Made by a program: the position numbers and the translations under genes. A DNA stretch of 64,000 nucleotides from Aureivirga sp. CE67. GTDB taxonomy: Bacteria > Bacteroidota > Bacteroidia > Flavobacteriales > Flavobacteriaceae. The notes under the pieces are model-generated. The model was given only the letters and a program-made list of their open reading frames with translations, was not told where the DNA came from and ran no database searches. The stretch spans positions 618,896 through 682,895 of the forward strand of contig NZ_JADOTV010000001.1 in NCBI RefSeq assembly GCF_015767245.1, read 5' to 3'. The first letter of the stretch is position 1; each line of letters starts with the position of its first letter. Below, piece after piece: positions 50,879-58,872 of the stretch.

Positions 50879-51367
50879 TTACCTCAAATACTTTTCGTCA
50901 ATATCTTCATCCCACTGTTCCTTAAATCCTTCTATGTAATGCTTTATTACCCAATCTTTTTCATCTTCTGTAAAATGAAATAGCTCCATAGCAGTTTTCA
51001 CAATATCAGGTTCCGTATAACTTATATATCTTTTTAAAATAGTACCATCTTCATCAAAATAAAAATAAGCGATATCAACATAATCGGAATAAGCTAAGGA
51101 TAACTCTTGTAATTTTCCATTCGGATAGTATTCAGAAGAATATCCTCTTGATGGCTCCCCATCATTAAATTCTTCTTCTTGTGCAATGGTACCATCTTCA
51201 TAAACCAATTCTACCTTAAAACCATTAAAAGGTTTTCCATTTAGCATTGATAAATTCCCATCTTGTTTCAATTCTTTTGCAAGGTGTCTTGATTTTTGCG
51301 GTCTTATTAATTCATTTGTTTTACTCCAATCATATTTTTTGGTTGGGTGGTATTTTTTATCATCCAT
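50879..51367 (-). CDS. MORN/YwqK-like tandem paralogue 1
   Basis: A 162-residue protein. The core LNGKPFNGFKVELVYEDGTI and YYPNGKLQEL are MORN-type (YwqK-like) repeats; the rest includes YFYFDEDGTILKRYISYTEPD and FHFTEDEKDWVIKHYIEGF. YwqK-type proteins act as immunity/antitoxins to secreted toxins in some systems. Its N-terminal half (to about residue 60) is identical to paralogue 2, but its C-terminal half follows paralogue 3, a sign of recombination. It is 10-11 bp from its neighbours. Confidence 0.75.
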   Translation of the reverse strand: MDDKKYHPTKKYDWSKTNELIRPQKSRHLAKELKQDGNLSMLNGKPFNGFKVELVYEDGTIAQEEEFNDGEPSRGYSSEYYPNGKLQELSLAYSDYVDIAYFYFDEDGTILKRYISYTEPDIVKTAMELFHFTEDEKDWVIKHYIEGFKEQWDEDIDEKYLR

Positions 51368-51377
51368 AATTTTTGTT

Positions 51378-51866
51378 TTACCTCAAATACTTCTCGTCAA
51401 TATCTTCATCCCACTGTTCCTTAAACCCTTCTATGTAATGCTTTATTACCCAATCTTTTTCATCTTCTGTAAAATTAAATAACTCCATAGCGGTCTTCAC
51501 AATATCGGGTTCCGTATAACTTATATATCTTTTTAAAATAGTACCATCTTCATCAAAATAAAAATAAGCGATATCAACATAAGAAGAATAAGATAAAGTT
51601 ATATCTTTTAATTTTCCATTTGGATAATAATCAGGTGACCAACCTCTTTCTGACTCTCCATCGTTAAATTCTTCTTCTTGAGCAATTGTACCATCTTCAT
51701 AAACCAATTCTACCTTAAAACCATTAAAAGGTTTTCCATTTAGCATTGATAAATTCCCATCTTGTTTCAATTCTTTTGCAAGGTGTCTTGATTTTTGCGG
51801 TCTTATTAATTCATTTGTTTTACTCCAATCATATTTTTTAGTTGGGTAATGTTTTTTTTCATCCAT
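51378..51866 (-). CDS. MORN/YwqK-like tandem paralogue 2
   Basis: A 162-residue paralogue. Compared with the others it has KDITLSYSSYVD in place of QELSLAYSDYVD, and FNFTEDEK in place of FHFTEDEK, features partly shared with paralogue 4. About 150 consecutive bases (51689-51839) are identical to paralogue 1 (51190-51340). Possible immunity protein. Part of a five-gene transcript. Confidence 0.75.
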   Translation of the reverse strand: MDEKKHYPTKKYDWSKTNELIRPQKSRHLAKELKQDGNLSMLNGKPFNGFKVELVYEDGTIAQEEEFNDGESERGWSPDYYPNGKLKDITLSYSSYVDIAYFYFDEDGTILKRYISYTEPDIVKTAMELFNFTEDEKDWVIKHYIEGFKEQWDEDIDEKYLR

Positions 51867-51877
51867 ATTTTTTTATT

Positions 51878-52363
51878 TTACCTCAAATACTTTTCGTCAA
51901 TATCTTCATTCCATTGTTCCTTAAATCCTTCTATATAATGCTTTATTACCCAATCTTTTTCATCTTCTGTAAAATGAAATAGCTCCATAGCAGTTTTCAC
52001 AATATCAGGTTCGGTATAACTTATATATCTTTTTAAAATAGTACCATCTTCATCAAAATAAAAATAAGCGATATCAACATAATCGGAATAAGCTAAGGAT
52101 AATTCCTGTAATTTTCCATTTGGATAATATTCTGGGGAATAACCTCTTGCTTCCCCATCATTGAATTCATCTTCTTCCGCAATAGTTCCGTCTTTATAAA
52201 CTGCTCCTACACTAAAACCATTAAAAGGCTTTTCATTTAATATTGTTAAATTCCCTTCATATGTAAATTCTTTTTCAAGATGCCTTGATTTTTGCGGTCT
52301 TATCAATTCATTTGTTTTACTCCAATCATATTTTTTAGATGGGTAATGTTTTTTTTCATCCAT
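51878..52363 (-). CDS. MORN/YwqK-like tandem paralogue 3
   Basis: A 161-residue paralogue, with LTILNEKPFNGFSVGAVYKDGTIAEEDEF in the first half, the most divergent in the row. The second half is almost identical to paralogue 1. Its DGEARGYSPEYY has one residue less than the others, which explains the length. Confidence 0.75.
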   Translation of the reverse strand: MDEKKHYPSKKYDWSKTNELIRPQKSRHLEKEFTYEGNLTILNEKPFNGFSVGAVYKDGTIAEEDEFNDGEARGYSPEYYPNGKLQELSLAYSDYVDIAYFYFDEDGTILKRYISYTEPDIVKTAMELFHFTEDEKDWVIKHYIEGFKEQWNEDIDEKYLR

Positions 52364-52373
52364 ATTTTTTGTT

Positions 52374-52862
52374 TTACCTCAAATACTTCTCGTCAATATC
52401 TTCATCCCATTGCCCCTTAAACCCTTCTATATAATGCTTTATTACCCAATCTTTTTCATCTTCTGTAAAATTAAATAACTCCATAGCGGTTTTCACAATA
52501 TCAGGTTCAGTATAACTAATATATCTTTTCAAAATAGTACCATCTTCATCAAAATAAAAATAAGCGATATCAACATAAGAAGAAAATGATAAGGATAATT
52601 CCTGTAATTTTCCATTCGGATAGTATTCTGGAGACCAACCTCTTTCCGCCTCACCATCATTAAACTCTATCTCTCGTGCAATAGTTCCATCTTTATAAAC
52701 TAATTCTACCTCAAAACCATTAAAAGGCTTTCCATTTAACATTGTTAAATTCCCTTCTTGTGTAAATTCTTTTTCAAGATGCCTTGACTTTTGTGGTCTT
52801 ATCAATTCATTTGTTTTACTCCAATCATATTTTTTAGATGGGTAATGTTTTTTTTCATCCAT
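52374..52862 (-). CDS. MORN/YwqK-like tandem paralogue 4 (first transcribed)
   Basis: A 162-residue protein with an N-terminus shared with paralogue 3 (KYDWSKTNELIRPQKSRHLE), and LSFSSYVD plus FNFTEDEK shared with paralogue 2. It starts the row of four genes with steps of 496-500 bp. No promoter is evident in the 88-bp gap upstream, which resembles the gap upstream of the SUKH gene at 52951. Confidence 0.75.
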   Translation of the reverse strand: MDEKKHYPSKKYDWSKTNELIRPQKSRHLEKEFTQEGNLTMLNGKPFNGFEVELVYKDGTIAREIEFNDGEAERGWSPEYYPNGKLQELSLSFSSYVDIAYFYFDEDGTILKRYISYTEPDIVKTAMELFNFTEDEKDWVIKHYIEGFKGQWDEDIDEKYLR

Positions 52863-52950
52863 AATTTTTGTTTATTTTTTTTAAAAGCAATTTTTAAGAA
52901 AAGAAAACAGTATTTATGAGAATATTACTCTCTTTAAGTAACTTTAAATT

Positions 52951-53418
52951 TTATAATTGAGGTCTAATTGTTCCAACAATAAAATCACTAAAAGTTTTAA
53001 AAATTAAATGAAATTTTTTTTCATCTGCATCCATATAATAAACCGGTGGATTTTCAGGATCTTCAGCTTGTGGATCATTAAATTTAAAAGCATAAAATTG
53101 TTCACCTCCATCTAAATCTGCAATAACCCAATAAGAATTATCTAATTTAAAATTAAAATACTCTAATAAATTTTCTCTAACATATTTTTGCCTTCTTAAA
53201 CCAGCACCTTCTGATATCCAACCATTAATTCCACTATCCCATATCATAGGTTGACCTATAGATAAATAAATAAACTCTTTATAGGCTAATGGAAAGGTAT
53301 AACCTATTTGAATTTCAATTTCAGTTTCCAAATTTTCTTTAAAAGGTACAACATATTTTCCTCCATTAATCTTTTCTAAATTCTCTTGATAATATTTTAA
53401 ATATTGAATGTTCATCAT
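52951..53418 (-). CDS. SMI1/KNR4 (SUKH) protein, putative immunity protein
   Basis: A 155-residue protein with the SUKH features: FPLAYKEFIYLSIGQP (about 42-57), then YWVIADLDGGEQFYAFKFND (about 96-115) and a final HLIFKTFSDFIVG helix. Starts ATG-ATG; either is possible. It is followed and preceded by similar spacers rich in AAAAGCAATTTNTAAGAAAAG-type text. Putative immunity function, by family only. Confidence 0.75.
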   Translation of the reverse strand: MMNIQYLKYYQENLEKINGGKYVVPFKENLETEIEIQIGYTFPLAYKEFIYLSIGQPMIWDSGINGWISEGAGLRRQKYVRENLLEYFNFKLDNSYWVIADLDGGEQFYAFKFNDPQAEDPENPPVYYMDADEKKFHLIFKTFSDFIVGTIRPQL

Positions 53419-53511
53419 ATTTTTTTTAGTTTTTTTAAAGCAATTTATAAGAAAAGAAAAAGGTATTTTTTAGGATACTATTTTCTTTAATTCTAGTATA
53501 ATAAAAAACTC

Positions 53512-53949
53512 TTATTGATCTTTTGATAAAAACAATCTATCTAAAAACTCTGTAAAAGAAGAAGCAATATCTATACGTTCTTCATCCGCATAAAATGCAT
53601 ATATAGAACCATGTTTCGCCCCTAATGACATACATAAAGAACCTCCTAAAACACTTCCTATATAGATATCTGTTTCAGGTAGGACACCTACTCTATTTTC
53701 CAAACTATCTTCTAAACTTAGCCCGTATTGTGTATTATCACGCAGAGGATCAATCCCATCAAACGGAATATCATCTTCATCTTCATGATCATCTATTTTT
53801 ATACTATATAATTCACGTGTTGAACCGCCATTGTAGATTAACATGAATTGTTTAAAATCTTCTGGAAGTCTTAGCCCGTTTAATTTTTGTTCAAACTCTT
53901 TTAAATCATCCGATGTTATTAGTTCTTTTGTTCTATAAAAATTTATCAT
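53512..53949 (-). CDS. SMI1/KNR4 (SUKH) protein, putative immunity protein
   Basis: A 145-residue protein with the canonical SUKH core: LPEDFKQFMLIYNGGSTR (about 28-45), an acidic loop, then YIGSVLGGSLCMSLGAKHGSIYAFYADEE (about 94-122) and a terminal helix SSFTEFLDRLF. This is the clearest SUKH member here. Same strand as the whole array. Confidence 0.82.
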   Translation of the reverse strand: MINFYRTKELITSDDLKEFEQKLNGLRLPEDFKQFMLIYNGGSTRELYSIKIDDHEDEDDIPFDGIDPLRDNTQYGLSLEDSLENRVGVLPETDIYIGSVLGGSLCMSLGAKHGSIYAFYADEERIDIASSFTEFLDRLFLSKDQ

Positions 53950-54042
53950 AACGTTTTAATCTATTAATTTAATCTTAAATTTTATTTAGTGAATTCCATA
54001 ACAACATAGAAAAAAGCAATTTTTATAATCTGCTATAAATTA

Positions 54043-54426
54043 TTATTTAAACCACTCAGGTATATTTCCACTAATTATATCATCATAATTATAGAAATCA
54101 CTATATGCTTCATTACTCATGAAAACTTCAGAGTATTTTTCCATAATTTTCTTTGCTAAAATATTTGCATGCGAAGATAACTTAGTGTCATATTCAATCT
54201 CTAAATAAGCAAAATACTCCTCATTATTTATATTAAATAAATGTTTTTTTTCTTTAAAAAAATGAAAATTAATTTCAACAAAATCTTTAATGATTCTAAT
54301 ACTTAAATCTAATCTGGTTTCTATGTTTTTTATTTGATAATTATCCTTTATTGCAAATTTCTCAATTTCAATTAACACCTCTTTTTTATCAAAACTTTTT
54401 TTGGTGTAAATTATTATTCCTCTCAT
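54043..54426 (-). CDS. Small protein of unknown function, paralogue A
   Basis: A 127-residue alpha/beta protein with no recognised domain. It shows distant similarity to the next gene (54490): KKSFDKKEVLIEIEKF versus KKFIDSSIIQSKIEKC near the N-terminus, a V-x-I-x-F strand, and a C-terminal Tyr/Asp-rich helix. Placed within the immunity-like array. Confidence 0.6.
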   Translation of the reverse strand: MRGIIIYTKKSFDKKEVLIEIEKFAIKDNYQIKNIETRLDLSIRIIKDFVEINFHFFKEKKHLFNINNEEYFAYLEIEYDTKLSSHANILAKKIMEKYSEVFMSNEAYSDFYNYDDIISGNIPEWFK

Positions 54427-54489
54427 TTTATATATCTGTTTAAATATATCTTTAAATTATATTCCTATGCTAGTCTTCAAATTAAAGAA

Positions 54490-54861
54490 TTACAATAAAC
54501 CTTCTTTTCTTAAATAATCATCTCGAGTCAAATCATCAATCAATACATCTGGAAAAAAATTGACTAATTCTAAAATTAAAGGATAAAAATATAAATCCAC
54601 TTCATCCTCTGTTCTCATATTAGTCGTTATCGTAAATAAGAGACCATAATCTAAATTATAAGATCGATCATAAAAATCGTCTAAACTATAAATATCAAAC
54701 TCAATAAATACAAGTGTTCCTAAAGGATTGATTGAATAAGTATGATTGCTACTTTTACTAATTTTGAATTTTAATTTTTTACAGCATTTTTCTATTTTAC
54801 TTTGAATTATTGATGAATCTATAAATTTTTTAGCAGTAAAACACGTTATTATTTCTCCCAT
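54490..54861 (-). CDS. Small protein of unknown function, paralogue B
   Basis: A 123-residue protein probably related to the neighbour at 54043 (see there). It includes two adjacent Cys (EKCCKKLKFK) and a mid strand FIEFDIYSLDDF. No known family. Context suggests an accessory or immunity role. Confidence 0.6.
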   Translation of the reverse strand: MGEIITCFTAKKFIDSSIIQSKIEKCCKKLKFKISKSSNHTYSINPLGTLVFIEFDIYSLDDFYDRSYNLDYGLLFTITTNMRTEDEVDLYFYPLILELVNFFPDVLIDDLTRDDYLRKEGLL

Positions 54862-54963
54862 TTTTAATTTATCGTAGTACTATGAATTACCCATTTTTAA
54901 ATAATAGATAATATCACGATTTAGTATAAATATTTACAGATTATCAAATTCCCCTCTTGAGAG

Positions 54964-55118
54964 ATAGAGCTGTCAAGTTCTAGTTTGATTTATCGATTTT
55001 TGATGATCGCTGGCGCGATTTTGTAAATCGTGACCGCACAAATACTAGAAACAATGGGCACACTTTACAAAAGTGCGCCAGATTTTTATTATATATTTTA
55101 AAGAACATGACGACCCTA
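54964..55118. mobile_element. 155-bp segment inserted in an R2 palindrome
   Basis: The segment lies between two copies of the 10-bp sequence CTCTTGAGAG; its removal with one copy would restore an intact R2. It is non-coding, contains CTAGT/ACTAG and CGATTT/AAATCG inverted pieces and the R3 hairpin. Whether it is a mobile unit is inferred. Confidence 0.5.
55058..55078. repeat. Short hairpin repeat R3, copy 2
   Basis: Exactly the 21 bases found at 2607-2627, with ACAAT before and AG after it, inside the 155-bp insert. Confidence 0.7.
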
Positions 55119-55340
55119 CTCTTGAGAGGGGCTAAAGGTGTGTTTTAAAATAATTAAAACTCTCTCATAAGATTTCAAACGTGATAATGTTTAATATCTG
55201 TTTAATTTTTTTTCAAACTAGTGTATTCTTCTTCATACCCAAGAGTGTCTGTAAATGTGTAGTTCATAGTTTTTAAATTAGTATTAAAAATCATCACAAA
55301 GCTCCCAACCTTTTAGAAACTTTGTGATGAATGAAAATAG

Positions 55341-55860
55341 GAATCATAATAATTCCAAAAAATTAATATTCTTCATCAGACACTAATAAACTTAAAAACT
55401 CATCATAGTCTTTTGCTACCTCCTCATAATCAGAACCTCCATCCATAGGACAAAAATATATTTTCCCATAATTTTTCCCTGGAGTTAAATCAAAACAAAA
55501 AGGATTCCCTCCTCCATCAGAAACAAAACCAACATAGTTTTTTTTGGGATACAAATCATAACAAGACCTTAAATGAGAACTAATCCTTACCAGTGTATAG
55601 TAATAATGTAATCTTTTCCCTGTATTTATTAAGATATCTTTCTTAGGTGTTCCTCCATGGATCTCAACAACATGCTTTCTAAAACTTTCAGGAAATCTAG
55701 GATTTTTTAAATCTTTCATATATTTGGTTAATACTTCTTTTTCAAATTTTTCTACGTCGTCTGACGTAATTGTTGGTTTTACGCTTATAAATTCCATTGT
55801 TTATTTTTTTGAGAAGTTGACTTATACTATAAATTCAGGTTTATAGATATTATTTGTAGT
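55341..55860. repeat. Tandem duplicated SUKH unit, right-hand copy (downstream)
   Basis: Includes the gene at 55363 plus a short 3' flank and about 60 bp of upstream sequence (GAGAAGTTGACTTATACTAT...GTAGTATAGCAAC), all repeated in the unit 55915-56445 with a period of 574 bp. Confidence 0.8.
55363..55797 (-). CDS. SMI1/KNR4 (SUKH) protein, tandem copy 2
   Basis: A 144-residue SUKH protein: FPESFRKHVVEIHGGTP (about 35-51) and FVSDGGGNPFCFDLTPGKNYGKIYF (about 90-114) are the core strands. It is a close paralogue of the gene at 55937 (about 90% identical by eye). Differences include GKRLHYYYT/EKRLHYYFT and GGG/QGG. Putative immunity protein. Confidence 0.8.
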   Translation of the reverse strand: MEFISVKPTITSDDVEKFEKEVLTKYMKDLKNPRFPESFRKHVVEIHGGTPKKDILINTGKRLHYYYTLVRISSHLRSCYDLYPKKNYVGFVSDGGGNPFCFDLTPGKNYGKIYFCPMDGGSDYEEVAKDYDEFLSLLVSDEEY

Positions 55861-55914
55861 ATAGCAACGGTTTTTTGTAATCTATTTTATTTGTGTAAAA
55901 AATCTAAGTCTTAA

Positions 55915-56445
55915 AAATCATAATAATTCCAAAAAATTAATATTCTTCATCAGAGACTAATAAACTTAAAAACTCATCATAATCTTTTGCTATTTCTTTG
56001 TAATCAAAACCTCCATCCATAGGACAAAAATATATTTTTCCATAATTTTTCCCTGGAGTTAAATCAAAACAAAAAGGGTTTCCACCTTGATCTGAAACAA
56101 AACCAACATAGTTTTTTTTGGGATATAAATCATAACAAGATTCTAAATGAGAATCAATCCTTACCAAAGTAAAGTAATAATGTAATCTTTTCTCTACATT
56201 TATTAAGATATCTTTCTTAGGTTTTCCTCCATGGATCTCAACAACATGCTTTCTAAAACTTTCAGGAAATCTAGGATTTTTTAAATCTGTCATATATTTG
56301 GTTAATACTTCTTTTTCAAATTTTTCAACATCGTCTGACGTAATTGTTGGTTTTATGCTTATAAATTCCATTATTTATTTTTTTGAGAAGTTGACTTATA
56401 CTATAAATTTAGGTTTATAGATATTATTTGTAGTATAGCAACTTA
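55915..56445. repeat. Tandem duplicated SUKH unit, left-hand copy (upstream)
   Basis: The other copy of the 574-bp-period tandem duplication. The shared upstream piece (56383-56443) probably carries the promoter, so each copy can be expressed alone. Confidence 0.8.
55937..56371 (-). CDS. SMI1/KNR4 (SUKH) protein, tandem copy 1
   Basis: A 144-residue SUKH protein almost the same as the preceding entry: FPESFRKHVVEIHGGKP, then FVSDQGGNPFCFDLTPG and KIYFCPMDGGFDY. First gene of the array in transcription order. Substitutions are concentrated in loops such as VRIDSHLESC/VRISSHLRSC, which would fit divergent toxin recognition, but this is only an impression. Confidence 0.8.
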   Translation of the reverse strand: MEFISIKPTITSDDVEKFEKEVLTKYMTDLKNPRFPESFRKHVVEIHGGKPKKDILINVEKRLHYYFTLVRIDSHLESCYDLYPKKNYVGFVSDQGGNPFCFDLTPGKNYGKIYFCPMDGGFDYKEIAKDYDEFLSLLVSDEEY

Positions 56446-56513
56446 TTTTTTTCTGCAATATAGCTATTTATAGAAGAAATTTAAAGCTTAAATATTATAG
56501 CAATTTTATTTTC

Positions 56514-56610
56514 TGGCTTAGGGATTGCAGCGGCATCCTTTTGCGGAGGTACGGAGCAAAAGATATAGCGGAAAGCCCGACCCGTATCTGTTAAGATACG
56601 GGGAAGCTCC
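56514..56610 (+). repeat. Interspersed repeat R1, copy 2
   Basis: The 69-bp block 56514-56582 is identical, in inverse orientation, to 2478-2546. It is followed by a hairpin CCCGTATC (56581-56588) / GATACGGG (56595-56602) and GGAAGCTCC. Lies between the SUKH array and the galE 3' end. Confidence 0.85.
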
Positions 56611-56633
56611 TAAATATTTTGAGTAATGGAGAA

Positions 56634-57662
56634 TTATTCTACCAAAGTGTTTTCATGAATTTTCTTTTGCCAATTCCAGGCAGAAAGTAGGCAGTCTTCT
56701 AAAGTAAGTTCTGCTTTCCAGTTCAATTCTTTTTCAGCTAAAGTAGTGTCCGCAAAAGCAGCAGTAATGTCTCCTGCTCTTCGCTCTACAATTTTATAAG
56801 CTAAATCTTGATTGGTTGCTTTTTCAAAAGCTTTTACGATTTCAAGAACTGAGCTTCCGCTTCCTGTTCCAACATTGAAAACTTCGTATTTTTCTTTATT
56901 TCTGTTTTCAATCAATCTTTCTAAAGCTTTTATATGTGCTTTTGCCAAATCTACAACGTGAATATAATCTCGAATTGCAGTTCCGTCTTCGGTTGGATAA
57001 TCGTCTCCGAAAATAGAAAGCTCTTCGCGAATTCCGATAGCAGTTTGTGTGATATATGGAATCAAATTTTGTGGCACTCCGATAGGCAACTCCCCTATTT
57101 TTGCAGAAGCATGTGCTCCAATCGGATTAAAATATCTTAAAGCAATTCCGTTAAGATTAGAAACTGTTGTTGTTTCTTTTAAAATTTCCTCACCAATTTG
57201 TTTCGTATTTCCATACGGAGATTCTGCTGTTTTCACTGGTGCAGATTCTGTAATTGGTAATTCATCTGCTTGACCATAAACAGTGCAAGAAGAACTAAAA
57301 ATGAAATTCTCTACTTGGTTGTTGTTCATCGCTTTCAGAACATAAACCAAAGTATTGATATTATTTTCGTAGTATTTTAAAGGTTCATTTACACTTTCTC
57401 CTACAGCTTTGGATGCTGCAAAGTGTATCACTCCATCAATTTTTTCTTGCTGAAAAAATTGATGTACTTTTTCTTTTTCTTTCAAATCAAATTGATGAAA
57501 ATCTGGTTTCATCCCTGTGATTGAAGTGATTCTGTCTAAAACAGAAAGTTGAGAGTTAGATAAATCATCAATGATTACAACATCATAACCTGCTTGCTGT
57601 AATTCCACAACAGTGTGCGATCCGATAAAACCTAACCCTCCTGTAACTAATATTCTTTGCAT
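56634..57662 (-). CDS. galE: UDP-glucose 4-epimerase
   Basis: A 342-residue extended SDR interconverting UDP-glucose and UDP-galactose. VTGGLGFIGSHTVVEL (6-21) binds NAD; SSSCTVYG (123-130) and YGNTK (Tyr150, Lys154) hold the catalytic triad; GIALRYFNPIGAH and EDGTAIRDYIHVVDLA are family signatures. Three bp downstream of the aminotransferase gene, so both belong to one transcript, pointing to surface-polysaccharide sugar supply. Confidence 0.95.
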   Translation of the reverse strand: MQRILVTGGLGFIGSHTVVELQQAGYDVVIIDDLSNSQLSVLDRITSITGMKPDFHQFDLKEKEKVHQFFQQEKIDGVIHFAASKAVGESVNEPLKYYENNINTLVYVLKAMNNNQVENFIFSSSCTVYGQADELPITESAPVKTAESPYGNTKQIGEEILKETTTVSNLNGIALRYFNPIGAHASAKIGELPIGVPQNLIPYITQTAIGIREELSIFGDDYPTEDGTAIRDYIHVVDLAKAHIKALERLIENRNKEKYEVFNVGTGSGSSVLEIVKAFEKATNQDLAYKIVERRAGDITAAFADTTLAEKELNWKAELTLEDCLLSAWNWQKKIHENTLVE

Positions 57663-57665
57663 TTA

Positions 57666-58802
57666 CTAAGAATTATTATTTACAAAATCATTTATAGTTT
57701 TCGTGATAAACGCTAATTGCTCTTCGTCTAGCTCTGTGTGCATTGGAAGGGAAATTACTGTTTTCACCAATTCATTCGTTACTTTAAAATCATCTTCATT
57801 ATATCTTTCGTCTGCGTAAGCTTTTTGTGAGTGAAGTGGCACTGGGTAATAGATTGCATTAGGAATTTTATTCTCTAATAAATGTTGGTGTAATGCATCT
57901 CTATCTACATTTTTCACTTTTAAAGTATATTGGTGAAAAACGTGTGTTGTGAAATCACTTGTAACTGGTGTATCAATATTTTCGTTAGATGCGAAAGCTT
58001 CGTTGTAGTAAGTTGCTGCTTTTCTTCTAGCATCACAATATCCGTCTAATAGTGGAAGTTTGATTCTTAAGATTGCAGCTTGGATACTATCTAAACGAGA
58101 GTTTACTCCTACTACATCGTGGTAATATCTTTTATACATTCCGTGGTTTACGATTCCACGAATTATGTGAGCTAATTCATCATCATTTGTAAAGATTGCT
58201 CCTCCATCTCCATAACATCCTAAGTTTTTAGAAGGGAAGAAAGAAGTTGTTCCTACATTTCCGATAGTTCCAGCTTTTTTAGTTTCTCCATTAGAGAAAG
58301 TATAGTTTGCTCCAATTGCTTGTGCAGTATCTTCAATTACGAATAAATTGTGCTCTTCTGCTACTTTTAAAATAGCTTCCATGTTTGCACATTGTCCGAA
58401 TAAGTGTACTGGTACGATTGCTTTCGTTTTTGGCGTGATTGCTTTTTTCAAAGCTTCGATATCCATGTTGAAAGTATCTGCTTCTACATCGATTAATACT
58501 GGAGTTAAGTTTAATAATCCAATAACCTCAACTGTTGCAGCGAAAGTAAAATCTACTGTGATTACTTCATCACCTGGTTTTAAACCAAGTCCCATCATTG
58601 CAATTTGTAAAGCATCTGTTCCGTTTGCACATGGAATTACATGTTTTACTCCTAAATAATCTTCTAAGTCTGCTTGAAATTGTTTTACTTCTGGACCGTT
58701 TATATATGCTGACGATTCTACAACGTCAATAATTGCTTTATCTACTTGTGATTTTATATTTTCGTATTGACTCTTTAAGTCAACCATTTGAAGTTGTCTC
58801 AT
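57666..58802 (-). CDS. DegT/DnrJ/EryC1/StrS-family sugar aminotransferase
   Basis: A 378-residue PLP aminotransferase of the nucleotide-sugar class. MVDLKSQYENIK at the N-terminus, CANGTDALQIAMM (58-70), EDTAQAIGA (157-165) and the PLP-Lys motif SFFPSKNLGCYGDGGA (187-202, Lys192) are typical. It aminates a keto-sugar nucleotide, product not defined; WecE/WbpE-type enzymes are the nearest in look. Operon with galE. Promoter at 58826-58856. Confidence 0.93.
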   Translation of the reverse strand: MRQLQMVDLKSQYENIKSQVDKAIIDVVESSAYINGPEVKQFQADLEDYLGVKHVIPCANGTDALQIAMMGLGLKPGDEVITVDFTFAATVEVIGLLNLTPVLIDVEADTFNMDIEALKKAITPKTKAIVPVHLFGQCANMEAILKVAEEHNLFVIEDTAQAIGANYTFSNGETKKAGTIGNVGTTSFFPSKNLGCYGDGGAIFTNDDELAHIIRGIVNHGMYKRYYHDVVGVNSRLDSIQAAILRIKLPLLDGYCDARRKAATYYNEAFASNENIDTPVTSDFTTHVFHQYTLKVKNVDRDALHQHLLENKIPNAIYYPVPLHSQKAYADERYNEDDFKVTNELVKTVISLPMHTELDEEQLAFITKTINDFVNNNS

Positions 58803-58825
58803 ATCGTATTATCTTATGAATTTCA

Positions 58826-58856
58826 CAAAAATACGAATAAATAGGATGTCTACAAC
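58826..58856 (-). promoter_or_regulatory. Promoter of the aminotransferase-galE operon
   Basis: Minus strand: GTTG (58853-58856, one mismatch to TTTG), 19-bp spacer, TATTTTTG (58826-58833). It lies 24 bp upstream of the start codon. Confidence 0.65.
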
Positions 58857-58872
58857 CAATTAAAATACATTT

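Larger units (their letters stand above)
54951..55144. repeat. Palindromic repeat R2, copy e, interrupted
   Basis: The left half CCCCTCTTGAGAG (54951-54963) and the right half CTCTTGAGAGGGGCTAAAGG with TGTGTTT (55119-55144) are parts of one R2 copy. CTCTTGAGAG is present on both sides (54954-54963, 55119-55128). Confidence 0.7.
54862..55362. other. Repeat-rich gap within the array
   Basis: 501 bp without a gene. It contains an R2 palindrome split by a 155-bp segment (54964-55118), which itself carries R3 (55058-55078). The remainder up to 55362 is AT-rich; the last 20 or so bases (from about 55341) are part of the duplicated SUKH unit. Confidence 0.6.
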
